A stretch of 64,000 nucleotides of DNA, taken from NCBI RefSeq assembly GCF_001050345.1, contig NZ_LFMW01000005.1, forward strand, positions 124,001-188,000, given 5' to 3'. Below, in pieces: positions 20,823 through 31,313 of this stretch. The translations under genes and the position numbers were made by a program. Under the pieces are notes generated by a model. That model ran no database searches. It worked only from the letters and a program-made list of their open reading frames with translations, and had not been told where the DNA came from. This DNA is from Pseudomonas fildesensis (GTDB lineage Bacteria > Pseudomonadota > Gammaproteobacteria > Pseudomonadales > Pseudomonadaceae). Every line of letters begins with the position of its first letter. Position 1 is the stretch's first letter.

Positions 20823-22559
20823 ATGAAAGACACCATTCGCCAGCTGATCCAACAAGCCCTCACCCAACTCGTCAACGAAGGTGTGTTGCCTGAAGGCCTG
20901 ACGCCGGCGATCCAGGTGGAAAACACCCGCGACAAGACCCACGGCGACTTCGCCAGCAACATCGCGATGATGCTGGCCAAGCCTGCGGGCATGAAGCCGC
21001 GCGACCTGGCGGAAAAAATCATCGCCGCGCTGCCGTCGGACGAAAGCGTCACCAAGGCCGAAATTGCCGGCCCGGGCTTTATCAATATCTTCCAGAACAC
21101 CCAGGCCCTGGCTTCGCGCCTGGACGCCGCCCTCGCCGACGCAAAAATCGGCGTGCGCAAGGCCGGCCCGGCGGAGCGCGTGGTCATCGACCTGTCGGCG
21201 CCCAACCTGGCCAAAGAGATGCACGTCGGCCACCTGCGTTCGACCATCATCGGTGACGGCGTGGCGCGGGTGCTGGAATTTCTCGGCGACACCGTGATCC
21301 GCCAGAACCACGTCGGCGACTGGGGCACCCAGTTCGGCATGCTCATGGCCTATCTGCAGGAAAACCCGATCACCAGCAACGAGCTGTCGGACCTGGAGAA
21401 CTTCTACCGCGCCGCCAAGAAGCGCTTCGACGAATCCGAAGAGTTCGCCGACCGTGCCCGTGGCCTGGTGGTCCAGCTGCAAGCCGGCGACGCCGAATGC
21501 CTGGCGCTGTGGGGTCGCTTCCGCGAGATCTCGCTGTCCCACTGCCAGGAAATCTACGAACTGCTCAACGTCAAATTGACCATGGCTGACGTGATGGGCG
21601 AAAGCGCCTACAACGACGACCTGATCAACGTGGTCAACGACCTCAAGTCCAAGGGCCTGCTGGTCGAAAGCAACGGCGCGCAGTGCGTGTTCCTCGAAGA
21701 ATTCAAGACCGCCGACGGCGACCCGCTGCCGGTAATCATCGTCAAGGCCGATGGCGGCTACCTCTACGCCACCACCGACCTGGCGGCCGTGCGCTACCGC
21801 AGTGGCGTGCTCAAGGCGGACCGCGCACTGTATTTCGTCGACCAGCGCCAGGCCCTGCACTTCCAGCAGGTGTTCGAAGTGGCGCGCCGCGCCGGTTTCG
21901 TCACCCACCCGATGCACATGGAACACATGGGTTTCGGCACCATGAACGGCGCCGATGGCCGCCCGTTCAAGACACGCGACGGCGGCACCGTGAAGCTGAT
22001 TGACCTGCTGAACGAAGCCCAGGAACGTGCCTACAACCTGGTGAAGGAAAAGAACCCGGAACTGGCCGACGCCGACCTGCGCAACATCGCCCGCGTGGTG
22101 GGGATTGGCGCGGTGAAATACGCCGACCTGTCCAAGCACCGCACGAGCGACTACAGCTTCAACTTCGAACTGATGCTCAACTTCGAAGGCAACACCGCGC
22201 CGTACCTGTTGTATGCCTACACCCGTGTGGCGGGCGTGTTCCGCAAGCTGGGCAAGGACTTCAGCGAAGTCCAGGGCCAGATCAACCTTGAGGCACCACA
22301 GGAGCAGGAACTGGCGGCCAAGCTGGCGCAGTTCGGCGAAGTGCTGAACAGCGTCGGCGAGAAAGGCACGCCGCATATCCTCTGCACCTACCTGTACGAA
22401 GTCGCCGGTCTGTTCTCCAGCTTCTACGAGAACTGCCCGATCCTCACCGCCGACGACGAAGCCCAGAAGCAGAGTCGCCTGCGCCTCGCCGCGCTGGCTG
22501 GACGGACCCTCAAGCAAGGCCTGGAACTGTTGGGCCTGGAAACTCTGGAGCGTATGTAA
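20823..22559 (+). CDS. argS: Arginyl-tRNA synthetase
   Basis: This 578-residue class I synthetase charges tRNA-Arg. The ATG at 20823 gives [20 protein letters not shown]; the frame is open further upstream, but that part runs through the REP element. It has an N-terminal Arg-tRNA-synthetase additional domain (about 1-90), the HIGH-box variant HVGH in [11 protein letters not shown] (about 135), and DWGTQFGML. The KMSKS loop is degenerate ([11 protein letters not shown]), as expected for ArgRS. The C-terminal DALR anticodon-binding domain ends with [16 protein letters not shown]. Length is normal. Confidence 0.97.
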   Translation: MKDTIRQLIQQALTQLVNEGVLPEGLTPAIQVENTRDKTHGDFASNIAMMLAKPAGMKPRDLAEKIIAALPSDESVTKAEIAGPGFINIFQNTQALASRLDAALADAKIGVRKAGPAERVVIDLSAPNLAKEMHVGHLRSTIIGDGVARVLEFLGDTVIRQNHVGDWGTQFGMLMAYLQENPITSNELSDLENFYRAAKKRFDESEEFADRARGLVVQLQAGDAECLALWGRFREISLSHCQEIYELLNVKLTMADVMGESAYNDDLINVVNDLKSKGLLVESNGAQCVFLEEFKTADGDPLPVIIVKADGGYLYATTDLAAVRYRSGVLKADRALYFVDQRQALHFQQVFEVARRAGFVTHPMHMEHMGFGTMNGADGRPFKTRDGGTVKLIDLLNEAQERAYNLVKEKNPELADADLRNIARVVGIGAVKYADLSKHRTSDYSFNFELMLNFEGNTAPYLLYAYTRVAGVFRKLGKDFSEVQGQINLEAPQEQELAAKLAQFGEVLNSVGEKGTPHILCTYLYEVAGLFSSFYENCPILTADDEAQKQSRLRLAALAGRTLKQGLELLGLETLERM

Positions 22560-22560
22560 G

Positions 22561-23262
22561 TTGGCTGCCAAGAAAAAACCTGCACCCAAGCGCGGCGCGA
22601 GCCGTTACCAGGCACCGGCGAAGAAGCCTATTCCGGGCTGGTTATGGATGGCGATCGGCCTCACGGTCGGTGCATTTATCGTGTTCCTGATGAAGCTGGA
22701 CCCGGGCCAGGGCGATGACGTCAAACGCGTCAAACAGGAGCAGCAGAAAGCCTCGAGAATGGCCGAAGCCAACAAGACCGCTCCGAGCCCGACCGCACCG
22801 GTGAAGCCCAAATACGACTTCTACACGCTGCTGCCGGAATCGGAGGTGATCGTGCCGCCCGACGCCGTGCCGGAGAAAACCCTGCCGACGCCGCAAGTCC
22901 CGACTACCCCGGTGACGCCGGCGGAAGCTGCGAAAATCGACACCGCACGGGCCCAGGCTGCACTGGCCGGGATCACCCCGCCACCGCCGCCACCGGTCGC
23001 TGCCACCAAGGCGGCGCCGGTGACCAAGTTTTTCCTGCAAGCGGGCTCGTTCCCGAAACAGGCGGATGCGGATCGCGTGCGAGCGCAGATCATTCTGCTG
23101 GGCCAGGCGGTGACGGTGGAATCCGGCACGGTAAAGGAAGCGACCTGGTACCGCGTACTGGTGGGGCCGTTCAGCAACCGCGAACAGCTGACCGTGGCAC
23201 AGAAACAGCTCGCTGGCGCAGGGTTTAGCAACCTGTTGTTACAACAACGCCAGAGCCGCTGA
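22561..23262 (+). CDS. FtsN-like SPOR-domain protein
   Basis: This is a 233-residue bitopic membrane protein. It begins with a TTG one base after the argS stop, so it is translationally linked to argS. A basic cytoplasmic N-terminus (AAKKKPAPKRGASRY) leads to a membrane helix at about 27-46. A Pro/Ala-rich periplasmic linker includes a run of six prolines near 142. The C-terminal SPOR domain (about 155-230; FFLQAGSFPKQADADRVRAQ, then WYRVLVGPFSNREQL) should bind septal peptidoglycan. Size and context (argS-SPOR-hslVU) match the FtsN/DedD-type protein of pseudomonads; FtsN function itself is inferred. Confidence 0.85.
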   Translation: MAAKKKPAPKRGASRYQAPAKKPIPGWLWMAIGLTVGAFIVFLMKLDPGQGDDVKRVKQEQQKASRMAEANKTAPSPTAPVKPKYDFYTLLPESEVIVPPDAVPEKTLPTPQVPTTPVTPAEAAKIDTARAQAALAGITPPPPPPVAATKAAPVTKFFLQAGSFPKQADADRVRAQIILLGQAVTVESGTVKEATWYRVLVGPFSNREQLTVAQKQLAGAGFSNLLLQQRQSR

Positions 23263-23285
23263 TTCACGCTCAACGCCGATCAAAA

Positions 23286-23375
23286 TGTGGGAGGGGGCTT
23301 GCCCCCGATAGCGGTAGATCAGTCAATATTTTCAGCGACTGATACACCGCAATCGGGAGCAAGCCCCCTCCCACA
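23286..23375. repeat. REPIN, TGTGGGAGG family
   Basis: Inverted REP arms (TGTGGGAGGGGGCTTGCCCC at the left, AGCCCCCTCCCACA at the right) around about 40 variable bases. It lies between the FtsN-like gene and hslV. Confidence 0.9.
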
Positions 23376-23518
23376 TTGGTTTTTGGGTGTTCTCGAAAGT
23401 GTGTCAGACCGATAAACACCACTCGTCCGCCATAAACCCCTACGGTTGAAATCCCCCCCACCACCCCCATATGAGTTCCATCAGGGCATTTTCGCCCCGC
23501 TGCGTGGAGACTCTCCCC

Positions 23519-24049
23519 TTGACCACCATCGTTTCAGTACGTCGCCACGGCAAAGTCGTCATGGGCGGCGACGGCCAGGTTTCCCTGGGCAATACCGTGA
23601 TGAAAGGCAACGCGAAAAAAGTGCGTCGCCTGTACCACGGCCAGGTTCTCGCAGGTTTTGCCGGCGCCACCGCCGACGCCTTCACCCTCTTCGAGCGTTT
23701 TGAAGGCCAGCTGGAAAAACACCAGGGCCACCTTGTACGCGCCGCCGTCGAACTCGCCAAAGAATGGCGCACCGACCGCTCCCTCAGCCGTCTCGAAGCC
23801 ATGCTCGCGGTCGCCAACAAAGACGCGTCCCTGATCATCACCGGTAACGGCGATGTGGTTGAGCCCGAGAACGGCCTGATCGCCATGGGTTCCGGCGGTG
23901 GCTACGCACAAGCGGCGGCCAGCGCACTGTTGAAGAAAACCGACCTGTCGGCCCGGGAAATCGTCGAGACCGCCCTGGGTATCGCCGGCGATATCTGCGT
24001 GTTCACCAACCACAATCTGACCATTGAGGAGCAGGACCTCGCCGAGTAA
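23519..24049 (+). CDS. hslV: ATP-dependent protease subunit HslV (ClpQ)
   Basis: This 176-residue proteasome-like peptidase forms a dodecamer gated by HslU. I place the start at TTG 23519-23521, because after Met removal it yields the N-terminal Thr-Thr-Ile-Val, with Thr as catalytic nucleophile. The in-frame ATG at 23471 would bury that threonine. A GGAGA site lies upstream of the TTG. Other landmarks are [34 protein letters not shown] and [12 protein letters not shown]. The length matches Pseudomonas HslV. It is 38 bases upstream of hslU. Confidence 0.95.
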   Translation: MTTIVSVRRHGKVVMGGDGQVSLGNTVMKGNAKKVRRLYHGQVLAGFAGATADAFTLFERFEGQLEKHQGHLVRAAVELAKEWRTDRSLSRLEAMLAVANKDASLIITGNGDVVEPENGLIAMGSGGGYAQAAASALLKKTDLSAREIVETALGIAGDICVFTNHNLTIEEQDLAE

Positions 24050-24087
24050 GCCGTAGGCTTATTCCCGCTTGAGGACCGCCAAACACT

Positions 24088-25425
<1,338 letters not shown>

Positions 25426-25453
25426 GCCTCACACAGAACTGCTTTGCTTCAAA

Positions 25454-25542
25454 TGTGGGAGGGGGCTTGCCCCCGATAGCGGTGGATCAGTCAGCTTATC
25501 TATAGCTGCCCCACTGCAATCGGGGGCAAGCCCCCTCCCACA
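25454..25542. repeat. REPIN, TGTGGGAGG family
   Basis: Inverted REP arms with GGGGGCTTGCCCCCGAT at the left and the complement at the right, 89 bases in all. It sits just after hslU and before the DUF971 gene. Confidence 0.9.
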
Positions 25543-25574
25543 TTTTTAAGCCGGTTTATTCAAGAGCACCTCAT

Positions 25575-25952
25575 ATGGCCAAGTTTCCTACCGCTGTAAA
25601 CCTGCACAAAGCCTCCAAGACCCTCGGCTTGACCTACGGCCCCGACGAGGTCTACCAGCTTCCCGCTGAATTCCTGCGCGTGCATTCCCCCTCTGCCGAG
25701 GTCCAGGGCCACGGCAAACCGATCCTGCAATTCGGCAAGCTCAACGTCGGCCTGACCAAGATAGAACCGGCCGGTCAGTACGCACTGAAATTGACCTTCG
25801 ACGACGGCCATGACAGCGGGCTGTTCACCTGGGACTACCTCTACCAACTGGCCGTGCGTCAGGAAGCACTGTGGGCCGATTATCTTGCCGAGCTTAAGGC
25901 CGCCGGCAAAACCCGCGATCCAAGCCAGTCAGTCGTGCGGCTGATGCTCTAG
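25575..25952 (+). CDS. DUF971 / GBBH-like N-terminal domain protein
   Basis: This small 125-residue cytoplasmic protein consists of one DUF971 domain, also found at the N-terminus of gamma-butyrobetaine hydroxylase. Visible landmarks are LTYGPDEVYQLPAEFLRVHSPSAE (about 19-42) and the C-terminal DDGHDSGLFTWDYLYQLA (about 76-93). The second fits the family's pattern near the substrate-independent zinc/Fe-S region. No catalytic oxygenase domain is attached. Members often lie near hslVU in gammaproteobacteria, as here, but the function is not established and I assign none. Confidence 0.85.
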   Translation: MAKFPTAVNLHKASKTLGLTYGPDEVYQLPAEFLRVHSPSAEVQGHGKPILQFGKLNVGLTKIEPAGQYALKLTFDDGHDSGLFTWDYLYQLAVRQEALWADYLAELKAAGKTRDPSQSVVRLML

Positions 25953-26069
25953 CACAGGCCTCTCGCTCTTTAGAGGGCATTTTCTAATTTCATCTGTTTG
26001 AATGCCCTGTCTCGCGGCCAACGACTGGCCCGCTTGCGAAAAAAATTAAACTCGGGTAACCAATGGAAC

Positions 26070-26085
26070 TGGCAAGTTCCCTGCA
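26070..26085 (+). promoter_or_regulatory. Sigma-54-type promoter for phaC1
   Basis: TGGCAAG-TTCC-CTGCA matches the -24/-12 consensus TGGCACG-N4-TTGCA at 10 of 12 fixed positions, with the invariant GG (26071-26072) and GC (26083-26084) exactly ten bases apart. It lies 116 bases upstream of the phaC1 ATG. A sigma-54 promoter before phaC1 has been proposed in other pseudomonads; use here is inferred. Confidence 0.6.
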
Positions 26086-26201
26086 TTTGACGATGCGGTA
26101 TCAACGGTCACCCGAGTCGCAGTACCAGGCTTGTGTTGTGTATCGAAATGGGGTGCACAGCGGTACCCGGTACTCGTCTTTCGGACAATGGAGCGTCGTA
26201 G

Positions 26202-27881
26202 ATGAGTAACAAGAATAACGATGACTTGAAACGCCAGGCCTCGGAAAACACCCTGGGGCTGAACCCGATCATCGCGTTACGAAAAAAGGATTTATTGGCC
26301 TCGGCGAAGATGGTGCTGACCCAAGCCATCAAGCAACCGTTGCACAGCGTCAAGCACGTCGCCCACTTTGGCGTCGAATTGAAGAACGTGATGTTCGGCA
26401 AATCGAAGCTGGTACCCGAAGGCGACGACCGTCGCTTTCACGACCCGGCGTGGAGCCAGAACCCGCTCTACAAACGTTACCTGCAAACCTACCTGGCGTG
26501 GCGCAAGGAACTGCACGACTGGATCGGCGACAGCAACCTGTCGGCGCAGGACATCAGCCGCGGCCACTTCGTGATCAACCTGATGACCGAAGCCATGGCC
26601 CCGACCAACAGCGCTGCCAACCCGGCGGCGGTCAAACGCTTCTTTGAAACCGGCGGCAAAAGCCTGCTCGACGGCCTGTCCCACCTGGCCAAGGACATGG
26701 TGCACAACGGCGGCATGCCGAGCCAGGTCAACATGGACGCCTTTGAAGTGGGCAAGAGCCTGGGCACCACCGAAGGCGCAGTGGTGTTTCGCAATGACGT
26801 GCTGGAGCTGATCCAGTACAAGCCGATCACCGAACAGGTGCACGAACGCCCGCTGCTGGTGGTACCGCCGCAGATCAACAAATTCTATGTCTTCGACCTG
26901 AGCCCGGAAAAAAGCCTGGCGCGCTTCTGCCTGCGTAACGGTCAGCAGACCTTTATCGTCAGTTGGCGCAACCCGACCAAGGCCCAGCGAGAGTGGGGCC
27001 TGTCGACCTATATCGAGGCGCTCAAGGAAGCGGTCGATGTGGTCACGGCGATTACCGGCAGTAAAGACATCAACATGCTTGGCGCCTGCTCCGGCGGCAT
27101 TACCTGTACCGCCCTGCTCGGCCATTACGCGGCGCTGGGCGAGAAGAAGGTCAACGCCCTGACCCTGCTGGTGAGCGTGTTGGACACCACCCTGGACACC
27201 CAGGTGGCGCTGTTTGTCGACGAGCAGACCCTGGAAGCGGCCAAGCGCCATTCCTACCAGGCCGGAGTGCTGGAAGGCCGCGACATGGCCAAGGTGTTTG
27301 CGTGGATGCGCCCCAACGACCTGATCTGGAACTACTGGGTCAATAACTACCTGCTGGGCAACGAGCCGCCGGTGTTCGACATCCTGTTCTGGAACAACGA
27401 CACCACGCGCTTGCCGGCGGCCTTCCACGGCGACCTGATCGAGTTGTTCAAGAACAACCCGCTGGTACGCGCCAACGCCCTGGAGGTGTGCGGCACGCCG
27501 ATCGACCTCAAGCAGGTCACCGCCGACATCTACTCCCTGGCGGGCACCAACGACCACATCACGCCGTGGCAGTCGTGCTACAAGTCGGCGCAGCTGTTTG
27601 GCGGCAAGGTGGAGTTTGTGCTGTCCAGCAGCGGGCATATCCAGAGCATTCTCAACCCGCCGGGCAACCCCAAGGCGCGTTACCAGACCAGCGACAGCAT
27701 GGCGGGCAAGGCGCTGGAGTGGCAGGAAAATGCGACCAAGCACACCGATTCCTGGTGGCTGCATTGGCAGGTGTGGCAGGCGGAGCGGGCGGGGAAGTTG
27801 AAGAAGGCGCCGACGAGTTTGGGTAACAAGACTTACGCAGCAGCTGAAGCAGCGCCGGGGACGTATGTACACGAACGCTAG
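26202..27881 (+). CDS. phaC1: Class II poly(3-hydroxyalkanoate) synthase 1
   Basis: This 559-residue cytoplasmic/granule enzyme polymerises (R)-3-hydroxyacyl-CoA of medium chain length. Residues about 1-190 are the N-terminal domain. The alpha/beta-hydrolase core carries the lipase-like box GACSGG with the nucleophile Cys296, the Asp of NDHITPW and the His of SSGHIQSI. A TGGAGCG ribosome-binding site precedes the ATG. It is first in phaC1-phaZ-phaC2-phaD, but a REPIN separates it from phaZ. Length and residue numbering agree with the Pseudomonas class II family. C1 versus C2 is assigned by order in the cluster. Confidence 0.97.
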   Translation: MSNKNNDDLKRQASENTLGLNPIIALRKKDLLASAKMVLTQAIKQPLHSVKHVAHFGVELKNVMFGKSKLVPEGDDRRFHDPAWSQNPLYKRYLQTYLAWRKELHDWIGDSNLSAQDISRGHFVINLMTEAMAPTNSAANPAAVKRFFETGGKSLLDGLSHLAKDMVHNGGMPSQVNMDAFEVGKSLGTTEGAVVFRNDVLELIQYKPITEQVHERPLLVVPPQINKFYVFDLSPEKSLARFCLRNGQQTFIVSWRNPTKAQREWGLSTYIEALKEAVDVVTAITGSKDINMLGACSGGITCTALLGHYAALGEKKVNALTLLVSVLDTTLDTQVALFVDEQTLEAAKRHSYQAGVLEGRDMAKVFAWMRPNDLIWNYWVNNYLLGNEPPVFDILFWNNDTTRLPAAFHGDLIELFKNNPLVRANALEVCGTPIDLKQVTADIYSLAGTNDHITPWQSCYKSAQLFGGKVEFVLSSSGHIQSILNPPGNPKARYQTSDSMAGKALEWQENATKHTDSWWLHWQVWQAERAGKLKKAPTSLGNKTYAAAEAAPGTYVHER

Positions 27882-27914
27882 AACACACTTTTTTTGGATT
27901 GAAATGGGATCAAA

Positions 27915-28003
27915 TGTGGGAGGGGGCTTGCTCCCGATGGCAGTGTGTCAGTATCAGACGTGCTGACTGACACACTGCCATCGGGAGCAAGCCCCCTCCC
28001 ACA
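27915..28003. repeat. REPIN inside the pha operon
   Basis: Inverted REP arms of the TGTGGGAGG family, with a fully symmetric inner part (GATGGCAGTGTGTCAG / CTGACACACTGCCATC). This makes it the most extended hairpin of the family in the window. It occupies the phaC1-phaZ intergenic space. Confidence 0.92.
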
Positions 28004-28045
28004 TTTGGAGTGCATTCCAGCTGTAACACTTCACAGGGCTTGAGC

Positions 28046-28891
28046 ATGCCGCAACCGTTCATCTTCCGCACCATCGACCTGGATGGCCAAGCCATCCGCA
28101 CGGCGGTACGACCGGGCAAGCCTCACTTGACGCCGCTGCTGATCTTCAACGGCATCGGCGCCAACCTTGAGCTAGTGTTTCCGTTCGTCCAGGCACTGGA
28201 CCCGGACCTGGAAGTGATCGCCTTCGATGTGCCGGGCGTCGGCGGCTCGTCCACGCCCAAGCGGCCGTATCGCTTTCCCGGCCTGGCCAAACTGACCGCG
28301 CGCATGCTCGATTACCTCGACTATGGCCAGGTGAACGCGGTGGGGGTGTCGTGGGGCGGCGCACTGGCGCAGCAATTCGCCTATGACTACCCGGAGCGCT
28401 GCAAGAAGCTGATCCTCGCCGCCACTGCGGCCGGGGCTTTTATGGTGCCGGGCAAGCCGAAGGTGCTGTGGCTGATGGCAAGCCCCAGGCGCTACATCCA
28501 ACCGTCCCACGTGGTGCGCATCGCGCCGATGATTTATGGCGGCTCGTTTCGCCGCGACTCGAAACTCGCCGCCGAACACGCGAGCAAAGTGCGCTCGGTC
28601 GGCAAGCTGGGCTACTACTGGCAGCTGTTCGCCGGGCTGGGCTGGACCAGCATCCACTGGCTGCACAAGATCCGCCAGCCCACGCTGGTGCTGGCAGGGG
28701 ACGACGACCCGCTGATCCCGTTGATCAACATGCGCATGCTCGCCTGGCGCATTCCCAACGCTCAGTTGCACATCATCGATGACGGCCACCTGTTCCTGAT
28801 CACCCGGGCAGAAGCTGTAGCACCGATCATCATGAAATTCCTTGAGGAGGAGCGCCTGCGGGCGGTGATTCACCCGCGACCGGCGATGTAA
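28046..28891 (+). CDS. phaZ: Intracellular medium-chain PHA depolymerase
   Basis: This 281-residue alpha/beta hydrolase releases 3-hydroxyacids from PHA granules. The nucleophile Ser102 lies in GVSWGG. The acid is probably the Asp in AGDDDPLIP, and the base is the His in DDGHLFL. The start ATG at 28046 gives MPQPFIFRTIDLDGQ, the family N-terminus; a 12-residue extension would run into the REPIN. It lies between the two synthases, the conserved Pseudomonas order, and is probably co-transcribed with phaC2 and phaD. Confidence 0.96.
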   Translation: MPQPFIFRTIDLDGQAIRTAVRPGKPHLTPLLIFNGIGANLELVFPFVQALDPDLEVIAFDVPGVGGSSTPKRPYRFPGLAKLTARMLDYLDYGQVNAVGVSWGGALAQQFAYDYPERCKKLILAATAAGAFMVPGKPKVLWLMASPRRYIQPSHVVRIAPMIYGGSFRRDSKLAAEHASKVRSVGKLGYYWQLFAGLGWTSIHWLHKIRQPTLVLAGDDDPLIPLINMRMLAWRIPNAQLHIIDDGHLFLITRAEAVAPIIMKFLEEERLRAVIHPRPAM

Positions 28892-28979
28892 GGACTGCAC
28901 CGCCGCGCAACTTGCCGAGAACCGACTATGGTTCTGGATTGGCGTGCCCGTTGATGGTTTGACGAAGGAGTGTTGACTC

Positions 28980-30662
28980 ATGCGAGAAAGACCCGTGACG
29001 AACCCGGCGCCCACCCCCGCCGCGTTTATCAATGCGCAAAGCGCGATCACCGGCCTGCGCGGTCGTGATTTGCTGTCGACCCTGCGCAGCGTCGCAGCCC
29101 ACGGCCTGCGCAACCCGGTGCATACCGCCCGCCATGCCCTGGCCCTGGGCGGTCAACTGGGCCGCGTGCTGCTGGGTGAGACCGTGCATCAACCCAACCC
29201 CCACGACAGCCGTTTCGTCGATCCCACCTGGACCCTCAACCCGCTCTACCGGCGTAGCCTGCAAGCCTATTTGAGCTGGCAGAAACAGACCCGCCACTGG
29301 ATTGAAGACAGCTCGCTGAGCGCTGACGACCGGGCCCGTGCGCAGTTTGCCTTTTCCCTGCTCAACGATGCGGTTTCACCCTCCAACACCCTGCTCAACC
29401 CGCTGGCGATCAAGGAGCTGCTCAACTCCGGCGGCAACAGCGTGGTACGCGGGGTGAGCAACCTGTTCGACGACCTGCTGCACAACAATGGCCTGCCACG
29501 CCAGGTCAGCAAACAGGCCTTTGAAGTCGGCAAGACAGTGGCCACCACGCCAGGTTCGGTGGTGTTTCGCAACGAACTGCTGGAGTTGATCCAGTACAAG
29601 CCCATGAGCGAAAAGCAGTACGCCAAGCCCCTGCTGATCGTGCCGCCGCAAATCAACAAGTACTACATTTTCGACCTGAGCCCGGCCAACAGCTTTGTGC
29701 AATACTCGCTGAAAAACGGCCTGCAAACCTTTGTGGTCAGCTGGCGCAACCCGGACGTGCGGCACCGCGAATGGGGCTTGTCCACGTACGTCGCGGCGCT
29801 GGAGGAAGCGCTCAACGTGTGCCGGGCGATCACCGGCGCCCGCGAAGTCAACCTGATGGGCGCGTGTGCCGGCGGCTTGACCATCGCTGCCTTACAGGGC
29901 CATCTGCAAGCCAAGCGCCAACTGCGGCGTATCTCCAGCGCCAGTTACCTGGTGAGCCTGCTGGACAGTCAGATCGACAGCCCCGCCATGTTGTTCGCCG
30001 ACGAGCAAACCCTCGAAGCCGCCAAGCGCCGCTCCTATCAGCAAGGCGTGCTGGACGGCCGCGACATGGCCAAGGTGTTCGCCTGGATGCGCCCCAATGA
30101 CTTGATCTGGAATTACTGGATCAACAACTACTTGCTGGGCAAAGAGCCGCCCGCGTTCGACATCCTGTACTGGAACAACGACAACACGCGCTTGCCCGCC
30201 GCGCTGCATGGCGACCTGCTGGACTTCTTCAAGCACAACCCCCTGAGCCATCCCGGCGGCCTGGAGGTGTGCGGCACGCCCATCGACTTGCAGAAGGTCA
30301 CGGTGGACAGCTTCAGCGTGGCCGGGATCAACGACCACATCACGCCGTGGGACGCGGTGTACCGCTCCACGCAATTGCTCGGTGGCGACCGACGCTTCGT
30401 GCTGTCCAACAGTGGGCATATTCAGAGCATCCTCAACCCGCCAGGCAACCCCAAGGCCAACTACGTCGAAAACCCCAAGCTGAGCAGCGACCCGCGCGCC
30501 TGGTACTACGACGCCAACCACGTCGAAGGCAGCTGGTGGCCACAGTGGCTGGAGTGGATCCAGCAACGCTCGGGCGTACAACGCGAAACCCTCACCGCCC
30601 TGGGCAACCAGAATTACCCTCCAATGGAAGCGGCGCCAGGCACCTACGTGCGGGTGCGCTGA
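28980..30662 (+). CDS. phaC2: Class II poly(3-hydroxyalkanoate) synthase 2
   Basis: This 560-residue paralogue of PhaC1 has the same architecture. The nucleophile is Cys296 in GACAGG (PhaC1 has GACSGG), and the Asp in NDHITPW and the His in NSGHIQSI are conserved. The N-terminal tail (RERPVTNPAPTPAAF) differs entirely from that of PhaC1, while the core (VVFRNELLELIQYKP, WMRPNDLIWNYW) is closely similar. A GAAGGAG site precedes the ATG. It lies 88 bases after phaZ and 27 bases before phaD. Confidence 0.96.
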   Translation: MRERPVTNPAPTPAAFINAQSAITGLRGRDLLSTLRSVAAHGLRNPVHTARHALALGGQLGRVLLGETVHQPNPHDSRFVDPTWTLNPLYRRSLQAYLSWQKQTRHWIEDSSLSADDRARAQFAFSLLNDAVSPSNTLLNPLAIKELLNSGGNSVVRGVSNLFDDLLHNNGLPRQVSKQAFEVGKTVATTPGSVVFRNELLELIQYKPMSEKQYAKPLLIVPPQINKYYIFDLSPANSFVQYSLKNGLQTFVVSWRNPDVRHREWGLSTYVAALEEALNVCRAITGAREVNLMGACAGGLTIAALQGHLQAKRQLRRISSASYLVSLLDSQIDSPAMLFADEQTLEAAKRRSYQQGVLDGRDMAKVFAWMRPNDLIWNYWINNYLLGKEPPAFDILYWNNDNTRLPAALHGDLLDFFKHNPLSHPGGLEVCGTPIDLQKVTVDSFSVAGINDHITPWDAVYRSTQLLGGDRRFVLSNSGHIQSILNPPGNPKANYVENPKLSSDPRAWYYDANHVEGSWWPQWLEWIQQRSGVQRETLTALGNQNYPPMEAAPGTYVRVR

Positions 30663-30689
30663 GCTCGACGATCAGATTAAGAAGACTGG

Positions 30690-31310
30690 ATGAAGACCCG
30701 CGACCGTATCCTTGAATGTGCCCTGCAATTGTTCAACCGCAAGGGCGAACCGAACGTCTCGACCATGGAGGTGGCCAATGAAATGGGGATCAGCCCCGGC
30801 AACCTCTACTACCACTTCCATGGCAAGGAGCCGTTGGTGCTCGGGCTGTTCGAGCGCTTTCAATGTGAACTGGCGCCCCTGCTCGACCCACCGGCGGACG
30901 CGCAACTGGAGGCCCAGGATTACTGGCTGTTCCTGCACCTGATCGTCGAGCGTATGGCCCATTACCGGTTTCTGTTCCAGGACCTGTCGAACCTGGCCGG
31001 GCGTCTGCCAAAACTCGCCAAGGGTATTCGCAACCTGCTCACGGCACTCAAGCGCACCCTGGCTTCATTGCTGGCACGGCTGAAGGCGGCGGGGCAATTG
31101 GTCAGCGACACCCAGGCACTTGGGCAGTTGGTGGAACAGATCACCATGACCCTGCTGTTTTCCCTGGATTACCAGCGGATTCTCGACCGTGAAGGTGAAG
31201 TGCGGGTGGTGGTGTACCAGATCATGATGCTGGTGGCGCCGCACCTGTTGTTGCCGGCGCGGCTGGCGACCGAGCGGCTGGCGCTGCGTTATCTGGACGA
31301 CCAGGTCTGA
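30690..31310 (+). CDS. phaD: TetR-family activator of the pha cluster
   Basis: This 206-residue TetR-like regulator has an N-terminal helix-turn-helix (about 5-50; STMEVANEMGISPGNLYYHFHGKEPLVL). The all-helical C-terminal domain has the family signature YWLFLHLIVERMAHYRFLFQDLSNL. PhaD activates the phaC1 and phaI promoters in P. putida, probably sensing an acyl-CoA-derived ligand. Here it is complete in length, but its stop is only 3 bases from the stop of the convergent response regulator, with no terminator between them. Confidence 0.95.
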   Translation: MKTRDRILECALQLFNRKGEPNVSTMEVANEMGISPGNLYYHFHGKEPLVLGLFERFQCELAPLLDPPADAQLEAQDYWLFLHLIVERMAHYRFLFQDLSNLAGRLPKLAKGIRNLLTALKRTLASLLARLKAAGQLVSDTQALGQLVEQITMTLLFSLDYQRILDREGEVRVVVYQIMMLVAPHLLLPARLATERLALRYLDDQV

Positions 31311-31313
31311 GGG

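Noticed and set aside
20709..22589. Minus-strand 626-codon frame opposite argS
   Set aside because: Antisense shadow of argS with low-complexity His/Val/Gln composition.
25956..25984. Weak stem (GCCTCT / AGAGGGC) plus TTTT after the DUF971 gene as terminator
   Set aside because: Short, bulged stem and a T-run of only four; too weak to list as a feature.
28925..28960. Possible sigma-54 promoter before phaC2 (TTGGCGTGCCCGTTGAT)
   Set aside because: The -12 GC is replaced by GA, so the invariant element is missing.
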